Shown here: positions 1 through 6,190 of the stretch, piece after piece
Position numbering within the stretch: the stretch's first letter is position 1
Layout: each line of letters opens with the position of its first letter
Source of the DNA: a virus
Length of the DNA stretch: 64,000 bases
Virus record (IMG/VR): IMGVR_UViG_3300035703_000047
Span: 1-64,000 of that record
Direction: 5' to 3' (one strand)
The notes under the pieces: model-generated
What the model saw: the letters and a program-made list of their open reading frames with translations, nothing else
Databases searched by the model: none
Told to the model about the DNA's origin: nothing
Position numbers and translations under genes: made by a program

Positions 1-914
1 GCGGATCCACCTCGTATGCCATTTTGCGTGCAACATCTGACAGTTGCTTCAAACTTCTTGAGAAATGGTACAACACCCGTGTGTTGAACTTCTCCACCTC
101 TGATTTTGCTGTTGATGCCACGGATTCGACCAGCGTTGATGCCGATTCCCGCCCTCTGTGCAACGTATCTGCCAATAGCCATATCGCTACTAAAGATACT
201 ATCGAGGGTGTCATCAACGTCAACAAGCACACAGCTAGCAAATTGTCTAAGCGGAGTCCGCACTCCCGCCATGATTGGTGTTGGGATGTTGATTCTGTGT
301 TTGGAGATTGCATTATAGTACCTACGAACGTAGTCCAGTCTAGTCTCTTTTGGATATTCTGCAAAAATTGTTGCAGAAATCAACATGTACATATATTGTG
401 GTGTTTCATACAACTCACCACTACTTCTATCTTGCACGAGGTACTTATCAACGACTTGACGTAATCCCGCATAAGTGAATAAGAAGTCACGATCATGATC
501 GATCCAACTATTAATTTTGTCCCATTCTTCTTGAGAGTATCTGGAAGGAAGTTTTTTATCATATATTCCCTTTGAAGATCCCCCGACAAGGTGATTCAAA
601 ATATGAGGAAATCCTTGATTCCAAGAAGGACCAAAAACTTGTTTGTAGAGTCCAAACAAAAGAAGTCTTGCGGCAACAAATTGATAATTAGGAGATTCAA
701 GATCAATAAGATCAGAAGCAGAACGAATCAAAATCTCCTGAATTTCTGCTGTTGTAATTCCATCGTAAAATTGAATACCCGACTGCATTTCAACTTGAGA
801 TGCAGAAACTCCCGCAAGACCTTCAGTGGCACTCTCAACCATTTTATGAATTTTATCTAGGTTAAGATTTTCGGTATTTCCGTTTCTCTTTACAACTTTA
901 GTCCCGTTACTCAT
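1..914 (-). CDS. nrdA: Ribonucleotide reductase class Ia alpha subunit, N-terminal part (cut by window start)
   Basis: The frame runs from an ATG at 914 to the window edge without a stop, giving 304 residues. It begins with an ATP-cone region (KVVKRNGNTENLNLDKI, residues 6-22). Around residue 224 it carries FASCVLVDVDDTLDSI, where Cys228 matches the first active-site redox cysteine of NrdA. QRAGIGINAGRIR and the RGGE and NGIRGG segments follow as in E. coli NrdA. The enzyme reduces ribonucleoside diphosphates to supply dNTPs. Its ATG overlaps the primase stop (ATGA), so the two are translationally coupled. The C-terminal catalytic part, and probably nrdB, lie outside the window. Confidence 0.95.
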   Translation of the reverse strand, partial: MSNGTKVVKRNGNTENLNLDKIHKMVESATEGLAGVSASQVEMQSGIQFYDGITTAEIQEILIRSASDLIDLESPNYQFVAARLLLFGLYKQVFGPSWNQGFPHILNHLVGGSSKGIYDKKLPSRYSQEEWDKINSWIDHDRDFLFTYAGLRQVVDKYLVQDRSSGELYETPQYMYMLISATIFAEYPKETRLDYVRRYYNAISKHRINIPTPIMAGVRTPLRQFASCVLVDVDDTLDSIFSSDMAIGRYVAQRAGIGINAGRIRGINSKIRGGEVQHTGVVPFLKKFEATVRCCTQNGIRGGS

Positions 915-1915
915 GTTTTCTTCCAACTAGTAAGTTTTGTTTTAGCTTGTAATCCACTATAGACATTTGATTCTATCACAGATTGAACATTAAGTCCAGA
1001 TAAAATCATATCATTGATGTCTTTTTGTTGTACTGTATCAGGCCAAATAACGATTGGAAATTTCCAATCTATCGCCTTTTCCATTCTATCAACAATTTGT
1101 TTATTACGTTTTTCGTTATCATAAATCATTACAAATTTTGTTTCAGAGTTTGAGACGAAAAACATTTTGTCTATATCTGCACCGACCATTGCAATAGAAT
1201 TGTCAATAAACATACTATCAAAAGGGCCTTCTACAATATAAACTGTTTTATTCCAGTCAACTTTATCCAAACCGTAGATCTTGGGGTGGTGGTCATCCAA
1301 AATAATTGTAATATACTTAAGTTTTGATTTTGGATTGAGCGATCTCCCCTGAAACCCAAATATTTCTCCGTTATTCTTTAAGGGAATGATGATCCTTGGT
1401 TCATCATTATCTAGATTTTCAAATGTATATTTTTGAATATTGGTCCATTTTTTGAACCTTTCGGCGAAATAAAGTTCGCCCAGATATTTACTCGGGATTC
1501 TTCGATTGTCTAAAAATTTTCTGGCTGGGTGTGTTGTATTTAGTTCTGAAATTTTTGGTAGGTCAAAATCTTTTTTTGAGAAATCTGGCTTTTCAAACTT
1601 AAATTGAACTGGTTCTGGTGTATTGGATCCCCGCCCCGTGGCACCCGTTTTATACCTCTCAAAGACGTACTGATCGTGTAGAGCAGGGTCAGTATCCTTA
1701 AGAAAGTTTGTGAAGGTTCTAGAGACGCCACAATTATGACATTTGAAATTATGGTCATTCTTCAACCGGTAAAGATATCCCCTAGCCTTATTTTTATGTC
1801 TTTCGGAATCCCCACAATATGGGCAACGAAAATTATATAAACCTTCTTTCTTTTTTGCAAACTTTTGAAGTCTTACTGAAACTAGTCCAATATACTTAGA
1901 ATCAATGAGGCTCAT
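911..1915 (-). CDS. 61: DNA primase, T4 gp61-like
   Basis: A 334-residue primase that makes RNA primers at the fork together with gp41 helicase. An N-terminal zinc ribbon is visible (CPYCGD near residue 31 and CHNC near residue 59). A central Toprim domain carries VYIVEGPFDSMFID (the EGPxD motif) followed by MIYDNE. Length fits gp61 (T4 about 342). Its start overlaps the stop of the upstream gene and its stop overlaps the nrdA start, both by ATGA. Confidence 0.93.
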   Translation of the reverse strand: MSLIDSKYIGLVSVRLQKFAKKKEGLYNFRCPYCGDSERHKNKARGYLYRLKNDHNFKCHNCGVSRTFTNFLKDTDPALHDQYVFERYKTGATGRGSNTPEPVQFKFEKPDFSKKDFDLPKISELNTTHPARKFLDNRRIPSKYLGELYFAERFKKWTNIQKYTFENLDNDEPRIIIPLKNNGEIFGFQGRSLNPKSKLKYITIILDDHHPKIYGLDKVDWNKTVYIVEGPFDSMFIDNSIAMVGADIDKMFFVSNSETKFVMIYDNEKRNKQIVDRMEKAIDWKFPIVIWPDTVQQKDINDMILSGLNVQSVIESNVYSGLQAKTKLTSWKKT

Positions 1916-2340
1916 TTAGAAAGTGTTGTATTAGCTCCACCTACTATACCACCACCATTTCCTGTTGTCAACAGGTTTCCAAAAAATCCTGCAGAACTAA
2001 TAATAACTGCAGCAGTTGTAGCAATGCCAACAGTCATCCACCTAAAAGTCGCAAGATCATTAACTCTTGTCTCCACGGTCTCAATTCTTTTGATAACAGC
2101 TTGATGTTCTTTACTATTAGAACTTTTCATTTCTTCCATCATTTTAAGAAGTAGTTCATCAGCACGTTCAGACTGATCTAACTTTTCTTCATGTCTAGCA
2201 AGAACTTGAGCGATCTGGTTATTTCCTTCTGAAATTTTATCTACAGCTCTTTCAAGTTTGTCAAGCATCTCTTTGGAGAGATCTTCATAAATTCCAAGTT
2301 TTGATTCTAAAACTGCTAATTTTTGAAGACCGAAGGCCAT
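1912..2340 (-). CDS. Coiled-coil protein with C-terminal membrane segment (XhlA-like?)
   Basis: 142 residues. Residues 1-95 are charged and heptad-like, typical of a coiled coil. A single hydrophobic segment follows (about residues 99-122, WMTVGIATTAAVIISSAGFF), then a Gly/Asn-rich tail. The layout of coiled coil, conserved Trp and one membrane helix recalls XhlA-type haemolysin/holin accessory proteins, but no diagnostic motif settles it. It sits directly upstream of primase with ATGA overlap. A membrane role such as lysis or membrane tethering is inferred only. Confidence 0.7.
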   Translation of the reverse strand: MAFGLQKLAVLESKLGIYEDLSKEMLDKLERAVDKISEGNNQIAQVLARHEEKLDQSERADELLLKMMEEMKSSNSKEHQAVIKRIETVETRVNDLATFRWMTVGIATTAAVIISSAGFFGNLLTTGNGGGIVGGANTTLSK

Positions 2341-2341
2341 T

Positions 2342-2575
2342 TTACTTGTCCTTTTTCTTTTTCTTTTTATGCTTTCTTAGGAATTTACTATATTCTTTTG
2401 GTAGTCTTTTCATTAATCTAGATCTTCCATCCGGAGTTCCAATGATAGGATCAAATCCAGCAACAGGACCCTTTGGATCTGCAGAACCAGTAAATCCGCC
2501 GGTGCCTACAACCATACCTTCTTCCATTAAGTTACGAATAATATGAATTGCATTTTGAAGAATATGATCTTTCAT
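2342..2575 (-). CDS. Small basic protein with capsid-type GTGGFTGSA signature
   Basis: 77 residues. An amphipathic N-terminus (HILQNAIHIIRNLMEEG) is followed by GTGGFTGSADPKGPVAGFDP and a very basic tail ending HKKKKKKDK. The central segment closely matches residues 62-80 of the major capsid protein in this window (GTGGFSGSAAAGGPVAGFDP). LMEEG just before it resembles a prohead-protease site. This suggests a head-associated or packaged protein, with the Lys tail binding DNA; that is inference. It sits between the membrane coiled-coil gene and a DUF7207-like gene, overlapping the latter by ATGA. Confidence 0.75.
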   Translation of the reverse strand: MKDHILQNAIHIIRNLMEEGMVVGTGGFTGSADPKGPVAGFDPIIGTPDGRSRLMKRLPKEYSKFLRKHKKKKKKDK

Positions 2576-2943
2576 AGTTTACTTAAATCTTGCAAACAAT
2601 TATTATCCATAGGTATATCATGTAGAGCAGACCTTGGATATTCCGGAAGTCTACCCAAATAAACAACGAATGTTTTAACTACTGGCCACAACTCACGATC
2701 AATTTTAAAAAAAAGCAATGGTGTTGCGGCATCTCCAAATACATTATAAAGAATAATAAAATGATTTATGAGTAAATGAGATTTTAAAATTCCAGTACTT
2801 TGATACCTTTTTAAAAGTCTTTTTATCCACTTAAATCTTTTAAGATCCTCATAAAAATCCTCTTGCGTTACAGCATGAGGATTTTCGTAATGTTTGATTG
2901 CAAACATTATATAATTGTCTTCGTTCAATTCATCAAATCTCAT
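2572..2943 (-). CDS. Conserved cyanophage protein (DUF7207-like)
   Basis: 123 residues, soluble, starting MRFDELNEDNYIMFAIKHYENP with FGDAATPLLFFKI in the middle and LGRLPEYPRSALHDIP near the end. These blocks are characteristic of a small protein conserved among T4-like cyanophages and found near virion genes. I know of no established function. It lies between a structural gene and the capsid-signature protein and overlaps the latter's start by ATGA. Confidence 0.8.
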   Translation of the reverse strand: MRFDELNEDNYIMFAIKHYENPHAVTQEDFYEDLKRFKWIKRLLKRYQSTGILKSHLLINHFIILYNVFGDAATPLLFFKIDRELWPVVKTFVVYLGRLPEYPRSALHDIPMDNNCLQDLSKL

Positions 2944-2955
2944 ACCGTATTAAAG

Positions 2956-3519
2956 TCAACCAGTGGTAACGCCAACAGTAGTTGTAATTCCACTACCACC
3001 AGCACCCGTTACTTCAGTAGAAACAAAGATCTTATCAGAAGCAACAGATGTTGAAGTATCAGTAATAATGCCAGCGATTGTTTGTCCAGGAATTACAAGA
3101 GTTTGTGCAGCAGCAGGAGTTGTGAATGCAAATCCAACTGTCTTATTTGCAGTAGTTGTAGTTGCATAAGCAACTAAAGTACCAGCAATAGAAGCGGTTA
3201 CATTAAGAGTAGCAGCAAGATTCTTAACATCTACTTTTTCATTATACTGAACATAAACTGTTCCAGTAGAAGATGTTGAATAACCAGTTGCACCAAAGTA
3301 TACACGAACGATAGTCGCATTACCAAGTCCAGTATCTGTAGTTGCGTATCCTGACAATCCACCAATCGAAACGAGAACCTCTTCGTTACCATCTGCATGT
3401 CTGATTACCCAACCTCTTTCATCAGCAAAACACTCATTAAGATCGTTAGCTGGTTTATCACCCTCGCGTAACCACTTAGGTCTTGATTCGTCTGAAGTAG
3501 AATTTCCCCAAAGAGGCAT
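2956..3519 (-). CDS. Virion structural protein, MPLWGN family
   Basis: 187 residues starting MPLWGNSTSDESRPKW, the usual beginning of an abundant cyanomyovirus virion protein, often suspected to decorate the head. It has a short polar N-terminus (ERGWVIRHADG near residue 35) and then Thr/Ala/Val-rich beta sequence with no membrane segment. A perfect late element TATAAATA lies 35 bases upstream, followed by a leader of about 28 bases, so it is expressed late from its own promoter. The decoration role is inference. Confidence 0.85.
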   Translation of the reverse strand: MPLWGNSTSDESRPKWLREGDKPANDLNECFADERGWVIRHADGNEEVLVSIGGLSGYATTDTGLGNATIVRVYFGATGYSTSSTGTVYVQYNEKVDVKNLAATLNVTASIAGTLVAYATTTTANKTVGFAFTTPAAAQTLVIPGQTIAGIITDTSTSVASDKIFVSTEVTGAGGSGITTTVGVTTG

Positions 3520-3553
3520 TGGTTTTCTCCAAATTATGTTCTTATCTAAATCT

Positions 3554-3561
3554 TATTTATA
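3554..3561 (-). promoter_or_regulatory. Late promoter TATAAATA
   Basis: Perfect T4 late consensus on the minus strand, 35 bases upstream of the MPLWGN protein start. It begins immediately after the T-tract of the preceding terminator, forming a terminator-promoter unit. Confidence 0.75.
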
Positions 3562-3569
3562 AAAAAATA

Positions 3570-3588
3570 GACCCTAGTTTTTAGGGCC
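3570..3588 (-). terminator. Rho-independent terminator
   Basis: On the minus strand CCCTA-AAAAC-TAGGG forms a short hairpin followed by CTATTTTTTT. It lies at the end of the 54-residue membrane gene, whose TAG stop is in the stem. The stem is short, so strength is uncertain. Confidence 0.55.
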
Positions 3589-3738
3589 TTTGTTCAAAAC
3601 GGTCCTCAAAAACAAAGATAAAAAGTCAAGAATACCGTTCGCTTCTGTCCTTTTAGTTTTTGACAACCACTCCGATAGAGAGAGGAGTAATCCTAGAAGA
3701 ATGGTTACTCCCCAGTTGGTTACGAAACAAGTAATCAT
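3574..3738 (-). CDS. Small membrane protein, 54 aa
   Basis: The frame starts with ATG at 3738, overlapping the TGA of the upstream gene (ATGA). It encodes MITCFVTNWGVTILLGLLLS and onward: one hydrophobic helix (residues 10-22), then a basic stretch (KTKR) and a second amphipathic part. The stop lies in the terminator stem. No homologue is recognised. Its position in a run of small membrane proteins beside a nuclease gene fits a lysis or envelope role, but nothing proves it. Confidence 0.65.
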   Translation of the reverse strand: MITCFVTNWGVTILLGLLLSLSEWLSKTKRTEANGILDFLSLFLRTVLNKGPKN

Positions 3739-3917
3739 GCTTTAGGCTCTTCTGGTTTAAAGAGAAGTACTTTAACAGTTTCAAGAATTTGATCATCAAT
3801 ACTATTATCTGTGGACTTCACATACTTCTCAAGAAGAGAAATAACGAGATTCTTGACTGCTGGATGTGTAGCAATCTGAAGAAGAATTGGTTTTACTACA
3901 ACGACAACTGCTCCCAT
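3735..3917 (-). CDS. Small hydrophobic protein, 60 aa
   Basis: 60 residues. The N-terminus MGAVVVVVKPILLQIATHPAV is hydrophobic and the C-terminus is charged (ETVKVLLFKPEEPKA). It may be membrane-associated. A late element CATAAATA is centred about 30 bases upstream and the stop is fused to the next ATG. Function unknown. Confidence 0.7.
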   Translation of the reverse strand: MGAVVVVVKPILLQIATHPAVKNLVISLLEKYVKSTDNSIDDQILETVKVLLFKPEEPKA

Positions 3918-3942
3918 GATAACCTCTGTGTATAGGCAGCCG

Positions 3943-3950
3943 TATTTATG
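3943..3950 (-). promoter_or_regulatory. Late promoter CATAAATA
   Basis: Seven of eight bases match T4 late TATAAATA; 26 bases upstream of the 60-residue gene. It overlaps the end of the thermonuclease gene. Confidence 0.65.
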
Positions 3951-4359
3951 ATTTCCTTCTACTTAAAAGTTCATTAAAATCTTTTTTCTTCGTTCCGCCA
4001 TCATATTCCCAAGCATATCCTTCAGTAACCATTTGGTTATTAATGGATACTTCTTCGCCATTGATAAACAGATGACCGATGATACGACCATATTTTTCGG
4101 TACTATCTGGCAACTCCGTCTTGATTAAAATATCTTTAGCAAATTCTAATCTGTGCTTGAGCCAATCTTTAACTTCAATACCAAGTTTTTTTTCATAAGC
4201 ATCAGTTGTTCTGCTCTCTGGGGTATCGATACCAGCAAGACGAATTCGCTTAGTAAGGGAGATATCAAAACCCAAATCAATGTCAGCGTCAATAGTGTCG
4301 CCATCTACTACCTTGTGTACTGAACGTATTCTATAGACGTAAGGATCTTTGTCAGCCAT
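3946..4359 (-). CDS. Staphylococcal-type thermonuclease (SNase domain)
   Basis: 137 residues spanning one SNase (TNase) fold. VVDGDTIDADIDLGF (residues 17-31) contains the metal-binding aspartates, and RIRLAGIDTPES (38-49) contains the catalytic Arg and Glu. EKYGRIIGHLFI (about 88-99) carries the second Arg, and NNQMVTEGYAWEYDGG closes the fold. The family cleaves DNA or RNA using Ca2+. No signal peptide is visible, so host nucleic acid degradation or DNA repair inside the cell is likely. It overlaps the stop of the membrane gene upstream. Confidence 0.9.
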   Translation of the reverse strand: MADKDPYVYRIRSVHKVVDGDTIDADIDLGFDISLTKRIRLAGIDTPESRTTDAYEKKLGIEVKDWLKHRLEFAKDILIKTELPDSTEKYGRIIGHLFINGEEVSINNQMVTEGYAWEYDGGTKKKDFNELLSRRKS

Positions 4360-4571
4360 TAGAAAGGAAACTTAATACTCCCAGTATTTAGTTTAGGAAT
4401 AGGTAGTTTTTCAAAAGCCTTATTGACTTGATTCTCAACAACCTTTCCAACAAACTCTTCTGGGTTGTCTAGAATCTTCTGTGCTTTTTGATAGGTGATA
4501 TATGCACCTACACCAATCGCAGCACTAATGCTCAGACTTGTGATTGATAGAATCAGACTCAGGTGTTTCAT
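4359..4571 (-). CDS. Small membrane or exported protein, 70 aa
   Basis: 70 residues with a hydrophobic N-terminal helix (residues 4-26, LSLILSITSLSISAAIGVGAY) and then a soluble segment with NPEEFVGKVVENQVNKAFEKLPIP. It could be a signal anchor; no signal-peptidase site is clear. Translation is probably coupled to the 50-residue membrane gene whose 3' end it overlaps. Function unknown. Confidence 0.75.
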   Translation of the reverse strand: MKHLSLILSITSLSISAAIGVGAYITYQKAQKILDNPEEFVGKVVENQVNKAFEKLPIPKLNTGSIKFPF

Positions 4572-4677
4572 CTTTCATTTCCTCAAATGCTAACCTTATT
4601 ATGTAGTAGATTACATAAGCAGTAAAAGCTAAACCGCAACCAAGTATAATTGCAACTCCCCAAGGAAACTCACTCAT
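4525..4677 (-). CDS. Small membrane protein, 50 aa
   Basis: ATG at 4677 overlaps the TGA of the upstream structural gene (ATGA). The product begins MSEFPWGVAIILGCGLAFTA: one membrane helix (residues 7-28) followed by an acidic tail (FEEMKDETPESDS). Its 3' end overlaps the start of the next membrane gene by 47 bases in another frame. The coupling supports real translation; function unknown. Confidence 0.6.
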   Translation of the reverse strand: MSEFPWGVAIILGCGLAFTAYVIYYIIRLAFEEMKDETPESDSINHKSEH

Positions 4678-5408
4678 AACTCGTTCTTAATTAACAACAT
4701 ATCAAAAGCAGCAGTGTATCTACCGTTGTTGCTTCTACTTGTAAGTCTTATATCAATATCCGAATGTTCTGGAATTTGAATTGGAAATGCAAATTTATAA
4801 AAATATTCTCCACCACCTCCACTGACTTCAAAAGTATGCCCGACTCTAAATGCAGTTCCAGTGCTGTTATATCTAACATACATATATCCAGTGGCATCTG
4901 CGGATGCTTGAGCAGTGCAAACTCCCTGATACAAATAACCAGTATAACCATTAGGAACAGTATAAACAGTCATTAGAGTTTGTCCAAGTCCTGCAAGAAT
5001 TCTAAGAACTTCTGTTCCACCTCTAGAAAAATTGAGTTGACCTATATTAGTATCACCAGTTTTTACAAATCCCCTAAAAACTCTTTTGAAAGTTTTGGTT
5101 CCAGTGACTGTTCCTGCACTTGATAATGTAAAGTCTTCTTCAATAATATCCCAATTTGAATCAAGACCAATAATAGTTACTACTTTTCCATTATCATCTG
5201 CACCAACTTGTGCCGCTACAAGAACTCCAGGAGCATTAAAAGCACTCCAAGGATATAAAGTATCTGATTTATCCCAAACAGTTGCCGTAACATTAGTTGA
5301 CTGTGTTGGAGTAGCACCAAACTTATGAAGTGTTGATGCCCCACGAACTTTTCCACGAGCAACATTCAAATCAAATTGTTCATCCCAAATATAATTTTTA
5401 AATGCCAT
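4674..5408 (-). CDS. Virion structural protein, about 244 aa
   Basis: The start is taken at the ATG at 5408 (MAFKNYIWDEQFDLN), because the codon two further upstream is TTG. The protein is beta-rich with Gly/Thr/Asn, no membrane segment, blocks such as YTVPNGYTGYLYQGVC near the centre and TAAFDMLLIKNEL at the C-terminus. The type is common among cyanomyovirus virion proteins of unknown location. It lies in the late cluster and is coupled to the membrane gene that follows. Confidence 0.75.
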   Translation of the reverse strand: MAFKNYIWDEQFDLNVARGKVRGASTLHKFGATPTQSTNVTATVWDKSDTLYPWSAFNAPGVLVAAQVGADDNGKVVTIIGLDSNWDIIEEDFTLSSAGTVTGTKTFKRVFRGFVKTGDTNIGQLNFSRGGTEVLRILAGLGQTLMTVYTVPNGYTGYLYQGVCTAQASADATGYMYVRYNSTGTAFRVGHTFEVSGGGGEYFYKFAFPIQIPEHSDIDIRLTSRSNNGRYTAAFDMLLIKNEL

Positions 5409-5410
5409 AA

Positions 5411-5725
5411 TCAATCAATCCATTCTAACTTTGATGGGTGATATCTCTGTGCGTTTTTAACTTTTACTGAACTTGTTGAGTTTGGATAAACATTATGCAC
5501 AATTGCACCTGGATATTCATCTTGCAGTTGTTCTGCAAGTTCATTTTTATCCATAATTTTACCTTCAACTTCCATACGATAAATCTTACCCTGCCAAACT
5601 ACATCAGCAAGAAAAGATTCTTTGACTGGTTCTGATTGTGTTTCTGAGCCATTGATATAGAGATTTCCGTTGAAATCTCCAGCAATGTTGATGGCTTCTG
5701 ATAAAAATTGATTAAAGGATTTCAT
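5411..5725 (-). CDS. Packaged-protein candidate with capsid-targeting-like leader
   Basis: The start is placed at 5725 so that the product begins MKSFNQFLSEAINIAG; an in-frame ATG two codons upstream (5731) is also possible. The leader resembles the T4 capsid-targeting sequence of internal head proteins, with a probable gp21 cleavage after LSE. Residues about 37-84 (VVWQGKIYRMEVEG to YPGAIVHNVYP) form a small domain that also ends the DUF5872 protein at 50219-51862. It probably enters the head with the DNA; its later action is unknown. Confidence 0.75.
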   Translation of the reverse strand: MKSFNQFLSEAINIAGDFNGNLYINGSETQSEPVKESFLADVVWQGKIYRMEVEGKIMDKNELAEQLQDEYPGAIVHNVYPNSTSSVKVKNAQRYHPSKLEWID

Positions 5726-6144
5726 TAGCATCCGTACCTATAAAGATATTTATGCAATAAGAGTGCATATTCACTACTATCATCCATATTTCCGAGAGCA
5801 AGATTGCATTTATGACACAGTAAACTTCTAACTTTACCCGTTTTGTGATTATGATCTACAACAGGTCTTTCTTTATAGTTTCCCTTATCTTTCAATTCTT
5901 TACCACAACAATCACATTTGGAACATTGTTCATTTAACATTTTTTTATAAAAGTCAGAATTTATTCCATATTTACTTATCAAATTGTATGTTCTCGTGTG
6001 TTCTAACATACAATTTCTACAAGCATAGGATAATCCTGTTGTTTGTTTTTTATTCTTAGTAAAAGATTCTGGAGGCAACCACTCTTTACACTTAGAACAA
6101 CAATATTCACCTTTATTATTTGGTTTTTTAGAATCACGAGCCAT
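5725..6144 (-). CDS. Endonuclease VII-like HNH/His-Me nuclease
   Basis: 139 residues. An N-terminal zinc-ribbon part (CCSKCKEWLPPESF, residues 15-28, and CRNC near 42) precedes a recombination endonuclease VII core: CDCCGKELK, then PVVDHNHKTGKVRSLLCHKCN with the DHNH metal/catalytic motif, and LALGNMD. T4 gp49 endonuclease VII resolves branched DNA. Many short phage members act as free-standing homing nucleases, so either role is possible. A late element lies in the loop of a 13-bp inverted repeat just upstream. Confidence 0.85.
   Translation of the reverse strand: MARDSKKPNNKGEYCCSKCKEWLPPESFTKNKKQTTGLSYACRNCMLEHTRTYNLISKYGINSDFYKKMLNEQCSKCDCCGKELKDKGNYKERPVVDHNHKTGKVRSLLCHKCNLALGNMDDSSEYALLLHKYLYRYGC
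5747..5754 (-). promoter_or_regulatory. Late promoter CATAAATA
   Basis: Located inside the 3' end of the endonuclease gene, 16-22 bases before the start of the packaged-protein candidate, which leaves a very short leader. Confidence 0.5.
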
Positions 6145-6186
6145 AAATTGATTAGCAGTTATTGTTATTTATTTGCTAATCAATTT
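6145..6186. repeat. 13-bp perfect inverted repeat with late element in its loop
   Basis: AAATTGATTAGCA (6145-6157) and its exact complement TGCTAATCAATTT (6174-6186) flank a 16-base loop. It separates the DUF6321 gene from the endonuclease gene. The minus strand lacks a long U-tract after the stem, so it may be a processing or weak termination hairpin. Confidence 0.8.
6166..6173 (-). promoter_or_regulatory. Late promoter AATAAATA in hairpin loop
   Basis: Seven of eight matches to the T4 late element, 22 bases upstream of the endonuclease VII-like gene, lying in the loop of the inverted repeat. Confidence 0.6.
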
Positions 6187-6190
6187 TAAC

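Noticed and set aside
24-464. Long plus-strand frame at the window start
   Set aside because: It is the complement of nrdA; the minus frame shows clear NrdA active-site sequence, so the plus frame is a shadow.
2956-3519. Thr/Ala-rich sequence as an adhesin fragment
   Set aside because: The MPLWGN start and late promoter fit the known cyanophage virion protein better.
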